Assembly: GCF_036346595.1 (NCBI RefSeq)
Contig: NZ_CP107834.1
Coordinates: 1,860,001-1,924,000 of the forward strand
DNA: 64,000 nt
Reading direction: 5' to 3'
Source of the DNA: Streptomyces sp. NBC_00525
GTDB lineage: Bacteria > Actinomycetota > Actinomycetes > Streptomycetales > Streptomycetaceae
The notes beneath the pieces are model-generated. The model saw only the letters and a list, made by a program, of their open reading frames with translations, was not told the DNA's origin and did no database searches. Positions 17,155-26,200 of the stretch are shown here, piece by piece. Every line of letters starts with the position of its first letter. Positions within the stretch are counted from its first letter, which is position 1. The translations under genes were made by a program, and so were the position numbers.

Positions 17155-18480
17155 TGGTTCTTCTCCTCGGTGCGGGGCGGGCGCGGTGGCGCGCCGCCCA
17201 CGAAATGCGGGCGGCCCGGCGGCTCCGACCGGCTCACCCCTGCCGTACGGATTTCTCCGGGAGCGGGGAGACCTCTGGTCCGGGTGCCGCGCTGGGCACA
17301 GTCGTTGCACTGTCCAGAGTACGCGCAAGGGGGCCCCGGGTTTCCCCGGCTCGGGGCGGGCGGGCCCGCCGACCAGTGCGCGCCAGGCGTCGCGGCGGGC
17401 CTGCCGGACCGTTTCGCGCGCCGCGCGCAGGGTGTCGCGGGCCGTGCGGCCCACCGCGCGCAGAGCGCGTCCGGCGGGTGCCAGGAGGGCGTCCCGTACG
17501 AAGTGGCCGACCGGCACGCACACCGTGCGGTACGCCCAGCGCACCGGCGTGGCGATCAGGGTCCGGGCGAGCCACACGAGCGCCCGGCCGACCGCGCGCG
17601 AGACGAAGCCGGCCACCCGCCAGGCGATGCCGAGCGCGGCCACGATCTCCCGGCCCACCGGGGCCAGCACGTGCCGGCACACCCACACGACGGGCACCAC
17701 CAGCAGGGTGACGACGAGCCACCGCACGGCGAGCCACAGCCCCCGGACCACCGCCTCGATCCCCCGGATCAGCACCTCCACCGTCCACGCGACGGCGCGG
17801 CCCACCGGGGTGAGCACCTCGCGGTACAGCCAGACGAGCGGGACCACGATCAGGTACCGGACCAGCCAGGCCGCGGCGAGCCCCACCGGCACCAGGACGT
17901 AGCGCCACAGCAGCACCACCGGCAGCACGAGGACCGCGGTCAGCAGCCATTTCAGGCCGGTGCCGAGCCATCGCAGCGCCGCGCCCAGCGCGTGGGCGGC
18001 GGGCACCAGCACCGCCCGGTACACCCACCGCAGCCCGTGTCCGAGCGGGGTGAGCAGATGCGCGTACGCCCACCGCAGCGGCAGCACGATCCCGTACCGC
18101 ACGCCGGGCACCAGGACGTGGCGCCAGAGGGCGACCCACGGCCGGACGAACAGCGCACGGGCCAGCCAGGCCAGGGCGTACCCCAGCGGGATCGCGACCC
18201 AGCGCCACAGCCACCGGGCCGGGATCACCACCAGCGCGTCGAACAGCCGGGCCAGGGCGCGGCCGAGGGGGCGCAGGAGCACGCGTTCGGCGGCGCGGGC
18301 CGTGACGACGAGGGCGTCCCACAGCATCCGCAGCGGCAGGACGACGAGGACGACCACGATCCGGACCGGGACCCGGACCAGCGTGGTGAGACAGCCGTCT
18401 CCGCCCTCGTAGCGCGCGGGTGCCCGGTGGTCGTCGTGCGTCGGCTGCGGCACGGGCGCGCGGTGCTTTCCGTGTTCCAT
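16330..18480 (-). CDS. PVG/Trp-repeat membrane protein, in frame with the TIGR03936 domain
   Basis: From ATG 18480 the frame encodes about 390 hydrophobic, Trp/Arg-rich residues (down to about 17310). A roughly 65-residue linker follows, then the TIGR03936-type domain, 716 residues in all with no stop between. The first part is built of about eight irregular units of the form R-x-VLxPVG, a hydrophobic run, then VxPxxWxY. Examples are RYVLVPVGLAAAW, REVLTPVGRAVAW, RHVLAPVGREIV and RTVCVPVGHFVRD. It looks like a multi-pass or membrane-lying protein; I cannot name a function. The linker is poorly conserved-looking, so these may be two genes whose separating stop is missing. Treat 17310-18480 as the supported repeat protein and the fusion as unproven. 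Confidence 0.55.
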   Translation of the reverse strand: MEHGKHRAPVPQPTHDDHRAPARYEGGDGCLTTLVRVPVRIVVVLVVLPLRMLWDALVVTARAAERVLLRPLGRALARLFDALVVIPARWLWRWVAIPLGYALAWLARALFVRPWVALWRHVLVPGVRYGIVLPLRWAYAHLLTPLGHGLRWVYRAVLVPAAHALGAALRWLGTGLKWLLTAVLVLPVVLLWRYVLVPVGLAAAWLVRYLIVVPLVWLYREVLTPVGRAVAWTVEVLIRGIEAVVRGLWLAVRWLVVTLLVVPVVWVCRHVLAPVGREIVAALGIAWRVAGFVSRAVGRALVWLARTLIATPVRWAYRTVCVPVGHFVRDALLAPAGRALRAVGRTARDTLRAARETVRQARRDAWRALVGGPARPEPGKPGAPLRVLWTVQRLCPARHPDQRSPRSRRNPYGRGEPVGAAGPPAFRGRRATAPAPHRGEEPLGKRQPEGPPPAPAVQRIRLRYTKRGRLRFTSHRDFQRAFERALRRSQVPMAYSAGFTPHPKVSYANAAPTGTGSEAEFLEIALTERRDPDVLRRQLDDSMPDGLDITDAVEARTSGLADRLTASVWEIRLDGVEREAAEKAVAAFDAAETVEVERRTKNGMRAFDARAAVVELRSVDLPADRSGDRACAILRLVVRHVTPAVRPDDVLSGLRVVADLAPPVPAAVTRLAQGLFDEESGTVTDPLAPDREAAPAAATTAAGTAVATAPEGAGSA

Positions 18481-18496
18481 GCACCTGATGACGCAG

Positions 18497-18529
18497 CGGC
18501 CCGGTCCGGGGTTTCCCCGGACCGGGCCG
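18497..18529 (-). terminator. Perfect 15-bp hairpin between the radical SAM gene and the repeat protein
   Basis: cggcccggtccgggg (18497-18511) pairs exactly with 18515-18529 across a 3-nt ttt loop, 41 bp past the radical SAM stop and 17 bp before the repeat-protein start. A terminator or attenuator for the genes below is likely. Confidence 0.7.
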
Positions 18530-18569
18530 TCGTCACCGAGTCGTCACCCGCGGGCGGTCGGCCCGCCGC

Positions 18570-20495
18570 TCACTTCACGACCGTCAGCGGCAGGAGCTTC
18601 TTGCCGGTGGGGCCGATCTGGATGCTGGTGTCCATCTGCGGGCAGACCCCGCAGTCGAAGCACGGCGTCCAGCGGCAGTCCTCGACCTCGGTCTCGTCGA
18701 GCGCGTCCTGCCAGTCCTCCCAGAGCCAGTCCTTGTCGAGACCCGAGTCCAGGTGGTCCCAGGGCAGGACCTCCTCGTAGGTGCGCTCGCGGGTGGTGTA
18801 CCAGTCGACGTCCACGCCGAACTCCGGCAGCGTCGCCTCGGCGCTCTTCATCCACAGGTCGTAGCTGAAGTACTCGCGCCAGCCGTCGAACCGGCCGCCG
18901 GCCTCGTACACCGCGCGGATGACGGAGCCGATCCGGCGGTCACCGCGCGAGAGGAGGCCCTCGACGATGCCGGGCTTGCCGTCGTGGTAACGGAAGCCGA
19001 TGGAGCGGCCGTACTTCTTGTCGCCGCGGATCTTGTCCCGGAGCTTGCCGAGACGGGCGTCGGTCTCCTCGGCGCTCAGCTGCGGCGCCCACTGGAAGGG
19101 CGTGTGCGGCTTGGGCACGAAGCCGCCGATGGAGACGGTGCAGCGGATGTCGTTCTGGCCGGAGACCTCGCGGCCCTTGGCGATCACGTTGACCGCCATG
19201 TCGCCGATCTGGAGGACGTCCTCGTCGGTCTCGGTGGGCAGCCCGCACATGAAGTAGAGCTTCACCTGGCGCCAGCCGTTGCCGTAGGCGGTGGCGACCG
19301 TGCGGATCAGGTCCTCCTCCGAGACCATCTTGTTGATGACCTTGCGCATGCGCTCGGAGCCGCCCTCGGGGGCGAAGGTGAGGCCGGAGCGGCGGCCGTT
19401 GCGGGTCAGCTCGTTGGCGAGGTCCACGTTGAACGCGTCGACGCGGGTGGACGGCAGCGAGAGGCCGATCTTGTCCTCGGTGTAGCGGTCCGCGAGGCCC
19501 TTGGCGATGTCGCCGATCTCGGTGTGGTCGGCGGAGGAGAGGGAGAGCAGACCCACCTCTTCGAAGCCGGTGGCCTTGAGGCCCTTGTCCACCATCTCGC
19601 CGATGCCGGTGATGCTTCGCTCCCGCACGGGGCGCGTGATCATGCCGGCCTGGCAGAAACGGCAGCCGCGGGTGCAGCCGCGGAAGATCTCGACGGACAT
19701 CCGCTCGTGGACGGTCTCGGCGAGCGGGACCAGCGGCTGCTTCGGGTAGGGCCACTCGTCGAGGTCCATGACGGTGTGCTTGGACACCCGCCACGGCACG
19801 CCCGACCTGTTCGGTACGACGCGGCCGATGCGGCCGTCCGGGAGGTACTCCACGTCGTAGAAGCCGGGGACGTACACGCCGCCGGTCCTCGCGAGGCGGA
19901 ACAGCACCTCCTCGCGGCCGCCGGGACGGCCCTCGGCCTTCCAGGCGCGGACGATCTCGGTGATCTCCAGGACCGCCTGCTCGCCGTCGCCGATGACCGC
20001 GCAGTCGATGAACTCGGCGATCGGCTCCGGGTTGAACGCGGCGTGGCCGCCGGCGAGCACGATCGGGTCGTCGATGTCCCGGTCCCTGGCGGCCAGCGGG
20101 ATACCGGCCAGGTCCAGGGCGGTGAGCATGTTGGTGTAACCCAGCTCGGTGGAGAAGCTGAGCCCGAAGACGTCGAACGCCTTGACCGGGCGGTGGCTGT
20201 CCACGGTGAACTGCGGCACCTTGTGCTCGCGCATCAGCGCTTCGAGGTCCGGCCAGACGCTGTACGTGCGCTCGGCGAGGACGCCCTGACGCTCGTTGAG
20301 TACCTCGTAGAGGATCATGACGCCCTGGTTGGGCAGCCCGACCTCGTACGCGTCCGGGTACATCAGCGCCCAGCGGACGTCGCACTCGTCCCACGGCTTG
20401 ACGGTGGAGTTCAGCTCACCGCCGACGTACTGGATGGGCTTCTGCACATGCGGGAGCAGAGCTTCGAGCTGTGGGAAGACCGAATCGACAGACAT
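18570..20495 (-). CDS. TIGR03960-type B12-binding radical SAM protein
   Basis: A 641-residue protein of a widespread but functionally uncharacterised family. Start at ATG 20495 (MSVDSVFPQLEALLPHVQKP) matches the family N-terminus; the longer upstream frame does not. Residues about 1-240 form a B12-binding-like domain. The radical SAM core has FRGCTRGCRFCQAG near 270, with the C-x3-C-x2-C for the 4Fe-4S cluster. A second Cys group, CFDCGVCPQ, lies near the C-terminus (about 618). In many bacteria this protein and TIGR03936 are adjacent or fused next to rng/rne and rplU. That order holds here, apart from the intervening repeat-protein sequence. Confidence 0.9.
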   Translation of the reverse strand: MSVDSVFPQLEALLPHVQKPIQYVGGELNSTVKPWDECDVRWALMYPDAYEVGLPNQGVMILYEVLNERQGVLAERTYSVWPDLEALMREHKVPQFTVDSHRPVKAFDVFGLSFSTELGYTNMLTALDLAGIPLAARDRDIDDPIVLAGGHAAFNPEPIAEFIDCAVIGDGEQAVLEITEIVRAWKAEGRPGGREEVLFRLARTGGVYVPGFYDVEYLPDGRIGRVVPNRSGVPWRVSKHTVMDLDEWPYPKQPLVPLAETVHERMSVEIFRGCTRGCRFCQAGMITRPVRERSITGIGEMVDKGLKATGFEEVGLLSLSSADHTEIGDIAKGLADRYTEDKIGLSLPSTRVDAFNVDLANELTRNGRRSGLTFAPEGGSERMRKVINKMVSEEDLIRTVATAYGNGWRQVKLYFMCGLPTETDEDVLQIGDMAVNVIAKGREVSGQNDIRCTVSIGGFVPKPHTPFQWAPQLSAEETDARLGKLRDKIRGDKKYGRSIGFRYHDGKPGIVEGLLSRGDRRIGSVIRAVYEAGGRFDGWREYFSYDLWMKSAEATLPEFGVDVDWYTTRERTYEEVLPWDHLDSGLDKDWLWEDWQDALDETEVEDCRWTPCFDCGVCPQMDTSIQIGPTGKKLLPLTVVK

Positions 20496-20545
20496 CGCGA
20501 ACTTTCGAGAGCCGGCAGGGGTGACCATCCAGCGTACCTCGCTGC

Positions 20546-22075
20546 TCAGCCTCCGGAGGACCGCCGGATACGGGCTCGGGCCGCCCGGTGCCACACCCCG
20601 GGCAGCTCGCTCTCGGCCGCCGCCGCGGCCGCCTCCTCGCGCCCGTACACCAGTCCCCAGGTGAACGACGGCTCCCCCGCCGCGTGCGCCTGTACGGCGA
20701 GGGCGCGCAGGGTCTCGCGGGCGACGACGCCGTCCTGGTGATCGCCGAGGAGGCTCTGTACGGCCTTGAGCCGCTTGGCGGCCTTCTTCGCGGGCCTCCC
20801 CAGGGCGGGGCGAGCGGCCTCCGCCGCGTACCGGGCCCGTTTGGCGGCCTTGCGGGCGCTGTGCAGGGCGGCGTCCCGGTCCGGCCCGGCCGGCAGTTCC
20901 CGGGCGTACGCGATCCGTCCGGCGAGGCGCTTGTGGTCCTTGCGGGCCGCGCGGGCCAGTTCCTCGCCGGGCGGGGCCCCGGCCCCCGGCAGCAGGGGCG
21001 GCGCGGCGAGCAGCTCCTCCAGGGCGCGCAGCAGGTCCAGGTAGCGCGCGGAGTCCAGCACGGCGGTGGTGCGCCGGCGCGAACCGCTGCGGCCCGCCGC
21101 CGACCAGAGCCGCAGCCGCGCCCGGACCGGGCCGATGGCCAGGGGGTGCGACAGTTCGCCGAGGCGGGCGCGCAGCCGGGCGTCCAGCACCTCCTGGTCG
21201 CGGTCGACGCCCAGCTCCCCCGCGAGCCACTTCAGCTCGGCGCCGAGCGCCGCGGTGGCGTCCCGGTCCAGGACGCGGCGGTGGGTGCGCAGGGCGCTGC
21301 GCAGCCGGCGGGTGGCGACGCGCATCCGGTGCACGGAGTCGGGCAGCCCCCGGCGTACGGCCGGGTCGAGCGCGGTGATGGCCGCGGCCTGCCGGCGTAC
21401 GTAGGCGAGGACGTGGTCGCCCGCGGTGTGCGGGGTGGCGGGGTCGTCGGGCGGGGCTCCGGCGGGCGCCGGGTCCGGTGCCGTGTCGGTGAGCGCGCGG
21501 GCGAGTTTGGAGGAGGAGGCGGAGGGCCGGATGCCGGCCGCTTCGAGGTGGCGCTCGACGGTGTCGAGGAAGGCGGGGTCGCCGTCGTCGGCGAGTTCGA
21601 CCTCGATCTCGGTCCAGGCGGCGGTGCGGTCGCCGCCGTGCAGCCGTTCGGCGCGGACCTCGTCCACGCTCAGCTCGGCCAGCGCGGTGCCGTCCGGGGC
21701 GGTGAGGACGTGGACGTCGCGGGCGGAGCGCAGCCGGACCACGGGGACGACGGGGGCGTCCAGGGTGCGGGAGCGGATCAGGACGGTGAGGCGGGCCGGC
21801 GGGGTGTCGGAGAGCGGGGCGCGGATCTCGTCCCGGACGTGTGCGGCGACGGGGAGTTTGAGATGCCAGCCGGCGTCCGCCCCGCCGGTGCGGCGGCGCA
21901 GGGTGACCCCGGCGGCGGCGAGGCGCAGGTCGCCGGTGTCGTAGTAGACGGCGTCCAGTTCGGTGACGCCCTCGTGCGTGACGGACCCGACCCCGGCCAC
22001 CCGGTCCAGGGCGGGGAGCCGGGTGGCGTCCGTGGCTTCGTACTTCCGCTCGATCTCGCGCTTGGAGTCGGCCAT
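20546..22075 (-). CDS. CYTH and CHAD domain protein
   Basis: A 509-residue cytoplasmic protein. An N-terminal CYTH (triphosphate tunnel) domain spans about 1-195 and starts with EIERKYEA, the E-x-E-x-K hallmark that binds metal and triphosphate. A CHAD domain spans about 215-500, with the expected conserved His and basic helices (VHRMRVATRRLRSALRTHR, RARYAAEA, LLGDHQD). CYTH proteins act on organic or inorganic triphosphates, and CHAD domains bind polyphosphate. A role with polyphosphate is likely but the reaction is unproven. It lies 34 bp after rodA on the same strand and may be transcribed with the mre cluster. Confidence 0.9.
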   Translation of the reverse strand: MADSKREIERKYEATDATRLPALDRVAGVGSVTHEGVTELDAVYYDTGDLRLAAAGVTLRRRTGGADAGWHLKLPVAAHVRDEIRAPLSDTPPARLTVLIRSRTLDAPVVPVVRLRSARDVHVLTAPDGTALAELSVDEVRAERLHGGDRTAAWTEIEVELADDGDPAFLDTVERHLEAAGIRPSASSSKLARALTDTAPDPAPAGAPPDDPATPHTAGDHVLAYVRRQAAAITALDPAVRRGLPDSVHRMRVATRRLRSALRTHRRVLDRDATAALGAELKWLAGELGVDRDQEVLDARLRARLGELSHPLAIGPVRARLRLWSAAGRSGSRRRTTAVLDSARYLDLLRALEELLAAPPLLPGAGAPPGEELARAARKDHKRLAGRIAYARELPAGPDRDAALHSARKAAKRARYAAEAARPALGRPAKKAAKRLKAVQSLLGDHQDGVVARETLRALAVQAHAAGEPSFTWGLVYGREEAAAAAAESELPGVWHRAARARIRRSSGG

Positions 22076-22109
22076 GTACCGAATCTAGCGCGGGACCGGG
22101 CGGCCGGGG

Positions 22110-23300
22110 TCAGGCCGTTATCGGCCGTTGCACCCGGATCGACTGGAGCAGCCCGATGGCCACCCAGACGGCGAACATGGAGGAGCCGCCGTAGGAGACG
22201 AACGGCAGCGGGAGTCCGGCGACCGGCATGATGCCGAGCGTCATGCCGATGTTCTCGAAGGACTGGAAGGCGAACCAGGCGATGATGCCTGCGGCGACGA
22301 CCGTGCCGTACAGCTCGGTGGTCTCGCGGGCGATGCGGCAGGCGCGCCACAGGACGATGCCGAGCAGGACGAGGATGAGCCCGGCGCCGAGGAAGCCGAG
22401 TTCCTCGCCGGCGACCGTGAAAACGAAGTCGGTCTGCTGCTCGGGGACGAACTGCCCGGTGGTCTGGGTGCCCTGGAAGAGGCCGGTGCCGTACAGGCCG
22501 CCGGAGCCGATGGCGATGCGCGCCTGGTTGGTGTTGTAGCCGACGCCGGCCGGGTCGAGCGCCGGGTTGGCGAAGGCGGCGAACCGGGCGATCTGGTAGT
22601 CGTCGAGGAGCCCGAGCTGCCAGACGGCGACCGCCCCGGCCACGCCCGCGCCCAGGAGCCCGAAGATCCAGCGGTTGGGCGCGCCGGAGGCCAGCAGCAC
22701 GCCGAGCACGATGACGACCATGACCATCACGGAGCCGAGGTCCGGCATCCCCATGACGATCGCCATCGGGAGCGCGGCGAGCCCGAGGGCCTTGGCCACG
22801 GTGCGGTGGTCGGGGTAGAGCTGGTCGCCGGCGTCCACCCGGGCGGCCAGCAGCATCGCCATGCCCAGGATGATGGTGATCTTGGTGAACTCGGAGGGCT
22901 GGAGGGAGAACCCGCCGGGCAGCAGAATCCAGGCGTGGGCGCCGTTGACCGTGGCGCCCAGCGGGGTGAGGACGATCAGCACCAGCACCACGGACAGGCC
23001 GTAGAGGACCGGCACCGCGCCGCGCAGGGTGCGGTGGCCGAGCCAGATGGTGCCGATCATCAGCGCCATGCCGATGCCGGTGTTGAGGGCGTGCCGGAGC
23101 AGGAAGTAGTACGGGTCGCCGTGGGTCAGCGAGTCGCGTCCCCGGGTCGCCGACCAGACCAGCAGCGAGCCGATGAAGGAGAGCGCGACGGCGGAGCCGA
23201 GGAGCGGCCAGTCGAGCCGGCGCACCATGGAGTCCCGTGCGGTGAGGCGGCCCCACGCGGACCGCTCGGGGCCGTAGCGCGGGACGGAGAAGCCGGCCAT
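22110..23300 (-). CDS. rodA: SEDS peptidoglycan polymerase RodA (Sfr in the mre cluster)
   Basis: A 396-residue multi-pass SEDS glycosyltransferase that polymerises lipid II with its class B PBP partner. About ten membrane segments are visible. TDFVFTVAGEELGFLGAGL and the C-terminal PLPFVSYGGSSM are diagnostic of RodA/FtsW. ATG 23300 shares one base with the pbp2 stop (TGATG), so the pair is translationally coupled and should be made in equal amounts. In Streptomyces the mreBCD-pbp2-sfr cluster is needed mainly for normal spore-wall assembly rather than for hyphal growth. Confidence 0.93.
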   Translation of the reverse strand: MAGFSVPRYGPERSAWGRLTARDSMVRRLDWPLLGSAVALSFIGSLLVWSATRGRDSLTHGDPYYFLLRHALNTGIGMALMIGTIWLGHRTLRGAVPVLYGLSVVLVLIVLTPLGATVNGAHAWILLPGGFSLQPSEFTKITIILGMAMLLAARVDAGDQLYPDHRTVAKALGLAALPMAIVMGMPDLGSVMVMVVIVLGVLLASGAPNRWIFGLLGAGVAGAVAVWQLGLLDDYQIARFAAFANPALDPAGVGYNTNQARIAIGSGGLYGTGLFQGTQTTGQFVPEQQTDFVFTVAGEELGFLGAGLILVLLGIVLWRACRIARETTELYGTVVAAGIIAWFAFQSFENIGMTLGIMPVAGLPLPFVSYGGSSMFAVWVAIGLLQSIRVQRPITA

Positions 23301-25465
23301 CAGTCGCGCCTCCCCACGAGCGCGGCGAGCGTCTGTTCGGCGGCCGGCTTCTCGGACGCGGGGTTGTAGGGCTTGATGGTCGGGGCGTCGATGGTGCCGT
23401 CCGTCCGGATGCCGGGCAGGCCCTTCTGGGGCGTGGGCAGGAGGGCCTTCTTGAGGTCCTGCTTGCCGGTGGCGTCGAGGCCGTAGAGCGCGTTGTAGAT
23501 GTTGCGGACGGCGGGCCCGGACGCGCCGGAACCCGTACCGCCCTGGGAGATCGTCATGACGATCGAGTAGTCCTTGGTGTACGTGGCGAACCAGGAGGTC
23601 GTCTGCTTGCCGTAGACCTCGGCGGTACCCGTCTTGGCGTGCATCGGGATCTTGTCCTGCGGCCAGCCGCCGAATCGCCAGGCGGCCGAACCGCGGGTCG
23701 CGACCCCCGCGAGGGCTTCGTCTATCTGGTTGCGGGTCTTCTTGTCGAACGGCAGCTTGCCGTGCGACGTGGGCTCGATCATCCGCACGTCCTTGCCGTC
23801 GGGGCTGATGATCGCCTTGCCGACGGTGGGGTCGTACAGCGTGCCGCCGTTGGAGATGGCCGCGTAGATGGTGGCCATCTGGATCGGGGTGACGAGGGTG
23901 TCGCCCTGGCCGATCGAGTAGTTGACGGAGTCACCGGCGCGCATCCGGTCGCCTTCGAGGCAGTTCTCGTAGGCGATCTGCTCGACGTAGGTGCCGTCCT
24001 TCTTGCCCTGCTTGCACCAGGCGTCGTGGTTGGCCTTGGCGAAGTTCTTCTTCCACTCGCGGTCCGGGACGCGGCCGCTGACCTCGTTGGGGAGGTCGAT
24101 GCCGGTGGTCTTGCCGAGGCCGAACTGGTGGGCGGTCTTGTAGAACCAGTCCTTGGGGTTCTTCTTGGGGTGGTTCCCGCCGTCCTTGAGCCACTCCTTG
24201 TGCGCGAGGCCGTAGTACACGGTGTCGCAGGAGACCTCCAGGGCGCGGCCGATGGTGATGTCGCCGTAGCCCTGGGACTCGTAGTTGGTGAAGGTCTGCC
24301 CGCCGATGGAGTACGAGCTGGGGCAGGGGTAGTGGCCGTCGAAGGGGTAGCCGGCGTTGACGGCGGCGGTGGAGGAGATGACCTTGAAGATGGAGCCGGG
24401 GGCGGCCTGGCCCTGGATGGCCCGGTTCAGCAGCGGGAAGTTCGACTTCTTGCCGGTGAGCTTGGCGTAGTCCTTGGCGGAGATGCCGCCGACCCAGGCG
24501 TTGGGGTCGTAGTTGGGCAGGGACGCCATCGCGACGACCCGGCCCGTCTTGGCCTCCATGACGACGACCGCGCCGGAGTCCGCCTTGTAGTTCTCGCCGG
24601 TGTTGTGGTCGAACTCCAGGCGCGCCTTCTTCATCGCGTCGTTGAGTTCGTACTCGGCGACGGCCTGGACACGGGCGTCGATGGAGGTGACGACGCTGGA
24701 GCCGGCCTCCGCCTCGTCGTTCTTGGCCTGGCCGATGACCCGGCCCAGGTTGTCGACCTCGTAGCGCTTGACGCCCGCCTTGCCGCGCAGCTCCTTGTCG
24801 TACGTGCGCTCCAGGCCGGAGCGGCCGACCATGTCGGAGCGCAAATAGGGCGACTCGCTGTCCTGGGCCTTGGTGATCTCCTCGTCCGTGACGGGCGAGA
24901 GGTAGCCGAGGACCTGGGCGGTGTTGGCCTTGCCGGGCGCCGGGTAGCGGCGGACGGCGGTGGGTTCGGCGGTGATGCCGGGGAAGTCCTCGGCGCGCTC
25001 CCGGATGGTCAGGGCCTGCTGGGTGGTGGCCTCGTCGGTGACCGGGATCGGCTGGTAGGGCGAGCCGTTCCAGCAGGGCTGCGGGGTCTTGGCGTCGCAG
25101 AGCCGGACCTTGTCGAAGACGTCCTTCGGCTTCATGTCGAGCACGTCGGCGAGCCGGGTGAGCACGGCCTTGCCGTCGTCGTCCATCTTCATCAGCTCGG
25201 TGCGGCTGGCGGAGACCACGAGCCGGGTCTCGTTGTCGGCGAGGGGCACGCCGCGCGCGTCGAGGATGGAGCCGCGGGCGGCGGGCTGGACGACCTGCTG
25301 GACGTGGTTGTTCTTCGCCTCGTCGGAGTACTCCTGGCCGTTGCGGATCTGGAGGTACCAGAGCCGGCCGCCCAGGGTGAGGAGCAGCGAGAAGACGAGA
25401 ACCTGGATGACGACGAGCCGGATGCGCACGCGCTGGGTCCGGCCGGTCTCGGGGATGTTGCTCAC
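23300..25465 (-). CDS. pbp2: Class B penicillin-binding protein 2 (transpeptidase of the mre cluster)
   Basis: A 721-residue membrane-anchored DD-transpeptidase. Start GTG 25465 gives VSNIPETGRTQRVRIRL; upstream in-frame residues overlap mreD and are not PBP-like. A single transmembrane segment lies at about 17-37 (LVVIQVLVFSLLLTLGGRLW), followed by a dimerisation region. The penicillin-binding domain has the S-x-x-K nucleophile in PGSIFKVIS near 358, the second motif around YSIGQGD and the KTGTAEVYG triad near 609. It lies 58 bp after mreD and is coupled to rodA. Confidence 0.95.
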   Translation of the reverse strand: MSNIPETGRTQRVRIRLVVIQVLVFSLLLTLGGRLWYLQIRNGQEYSDEAKNNHVQQVVQPAARGSILDARGVPLADNETRLVVSASRTELMKMDDDGKAVLTRLADVLDMKPKDVFDKVRLCDAKTPQPCWNGSPYQPIPVTDEATTQQALTIRERAEDFPGITAEPTAVRRYPAPGKANTAQVLGYLSPVTDEEITKAQDSESPYLRSDMVGRSGLERTYDKELRGKAGVKRYEVDNLGRVIGQAKNDEAEAGSSVVTSIDARVQAVAEYELNDAMKKARLEFDHNTGENYKADSGAVVVMEAKTGRVVAMASLPNYDPNAWVGGISAKDYAKLTGKKSNFPLLNRAIQGQAAPGSIFKVISSTAAVNAGYPFDGHYPCPSSYSIGGQTFTNYESQGYGDITIGRALEVSCDTVYYGLAHKEWLKDGGNHPKKNPKDWFYKTAHQFGLGKTTGIDLPNEVSGRVPDREWKKNFAKANHDAWCKQGKKDGTYVEQIAYENCLEGDRMRAGDSVNYSIGQGDTLVTPIQMATIYAAISNGGTLYDPTVGKAIISPDGKDVRMIEPTSHGKLPFDKKTRNQIDEALAGVATRGSAAWRFGGWPQDKIPMHAKTGTAEVYGKQTTSWFATYTKDYSIVMTISQGGTGSGASGPAVRNIYNALYGLDATGKQDLKKALLPTPQKGLPGIRTDGTIDAPTIKPYNPASEKPAAEQTLAALVGRRD

Positions 25466-25523
25466 GGGGCGCCCCCGGTGGTGGTCCGGGGGCCGGGCCC
25501 GGGCGGCCCGGAGTGTCGCAGCC

Positions 25524-26189
25524 TCACAGTCGCTTGACTCCCTTGATCCGTCCGGCGCGTGCGGCCCGGTTGCGGGCCGCCTTGACGCGCAGTCCGCCGC
25601 GCTGGCTGCCGATCCGCAGCCCGGTGCCCGACGCCAGCCAGCCGGCCGCCACGTCGCCGTGGCCCGAGGAGGACTCGGCAACGGGGTCGTTCACCGTACG
25701 TCTGGCGAGCGCCATGATCAGCGGCACGGTGAACGGCGCGAGCAGCAGGTCGTAGACGGCGGCGGTGAACAGCAGGCTGCCCAGGCCGACGTGGCGGGCG
25801 GCGGTGTCGCCGACGAGCGCGCCGACGCCCGCGTACAGCAGGGTCGTGCCGATCGCCGCCGCGACGACCACCGCCATCGGCAGGAACGCGGACTTGAGCT
25901 GCCCGTTCTCCGGCCGGGCCAGGCCCGCGAGGTAGCCGATGACGCACAGCACCAGGGCGTAGCGGCCGGCGGCGTGGTCGGCCGGGGGTGCCAGGTCGGC
26001 GAGCAGTCCGGCGCCGAAGCCGATGAGGGCGCCGGCGACGTGTCCGTACACGAAGGCGAGGCCGAGGACGACCATCAGCAGCAGGTCGGGCACGGCGCCG
26101 GGCAGCTGGAGCCGGGCCAGCACGGACACCTGGACGACCAGGGCGAAGACGACCAGAACGATGGAGAGCAGGGTCCGGTTGACGTGCAT
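25524..26189 (-). CDS. mreD: Rod shape-determining protein MreD
   Basis: A 221-residue integral membrane protein starting MHVNRTLLSIVLVVFALVVQ. About five hydrophobic segments fill residues 5-165, and a basic tail follows that is longer than in rod-shaped bacteria. It links MreC with PBP2/RodA in the elongation complex. It starts 11 bp after mreC, the usual order. Sequence conservation in MreD is low, so the call rests on hydropathy, length and position in the cluster. Confidence 0.9.
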   Translation of the reverse strand: MHVNRTLLSIVLVVFALVVQVSVLARLQLPGAVPDLLLMVVLGLAFVYGHVAGALIGFGAGLLADLAPPADHAAGRYALVLCVIGYLAGLARPENGQLKSAFLPMAVVVAAAIGTTLLYAGVGALVGDTAARHVGLGSLLFTAAVYDLLLAPFTVPLIMALARRTVNDPVAESSSGHGDVAAGWLASGTGLRIGSQRGGLRVKAARNRAARAGRIKGVKRL

Positions 26190-26200
26190 GGGAATCAGCT

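Noticed and set aside
17234..18484. 416-codon minus-strand frame overlapping the repeat membrane protein
   Set aside because: Arg/Ala/Gly-rich shadow. The other frame shows regular PVG/Trp repeats and a clean membrane pattern.
15118..18780. 1220-codon plus-strand open frame spanning several minus-strand genes
   Set aside because: It crosses gene boundaries, terminators and intergenic DNA and has no recognisable domain.
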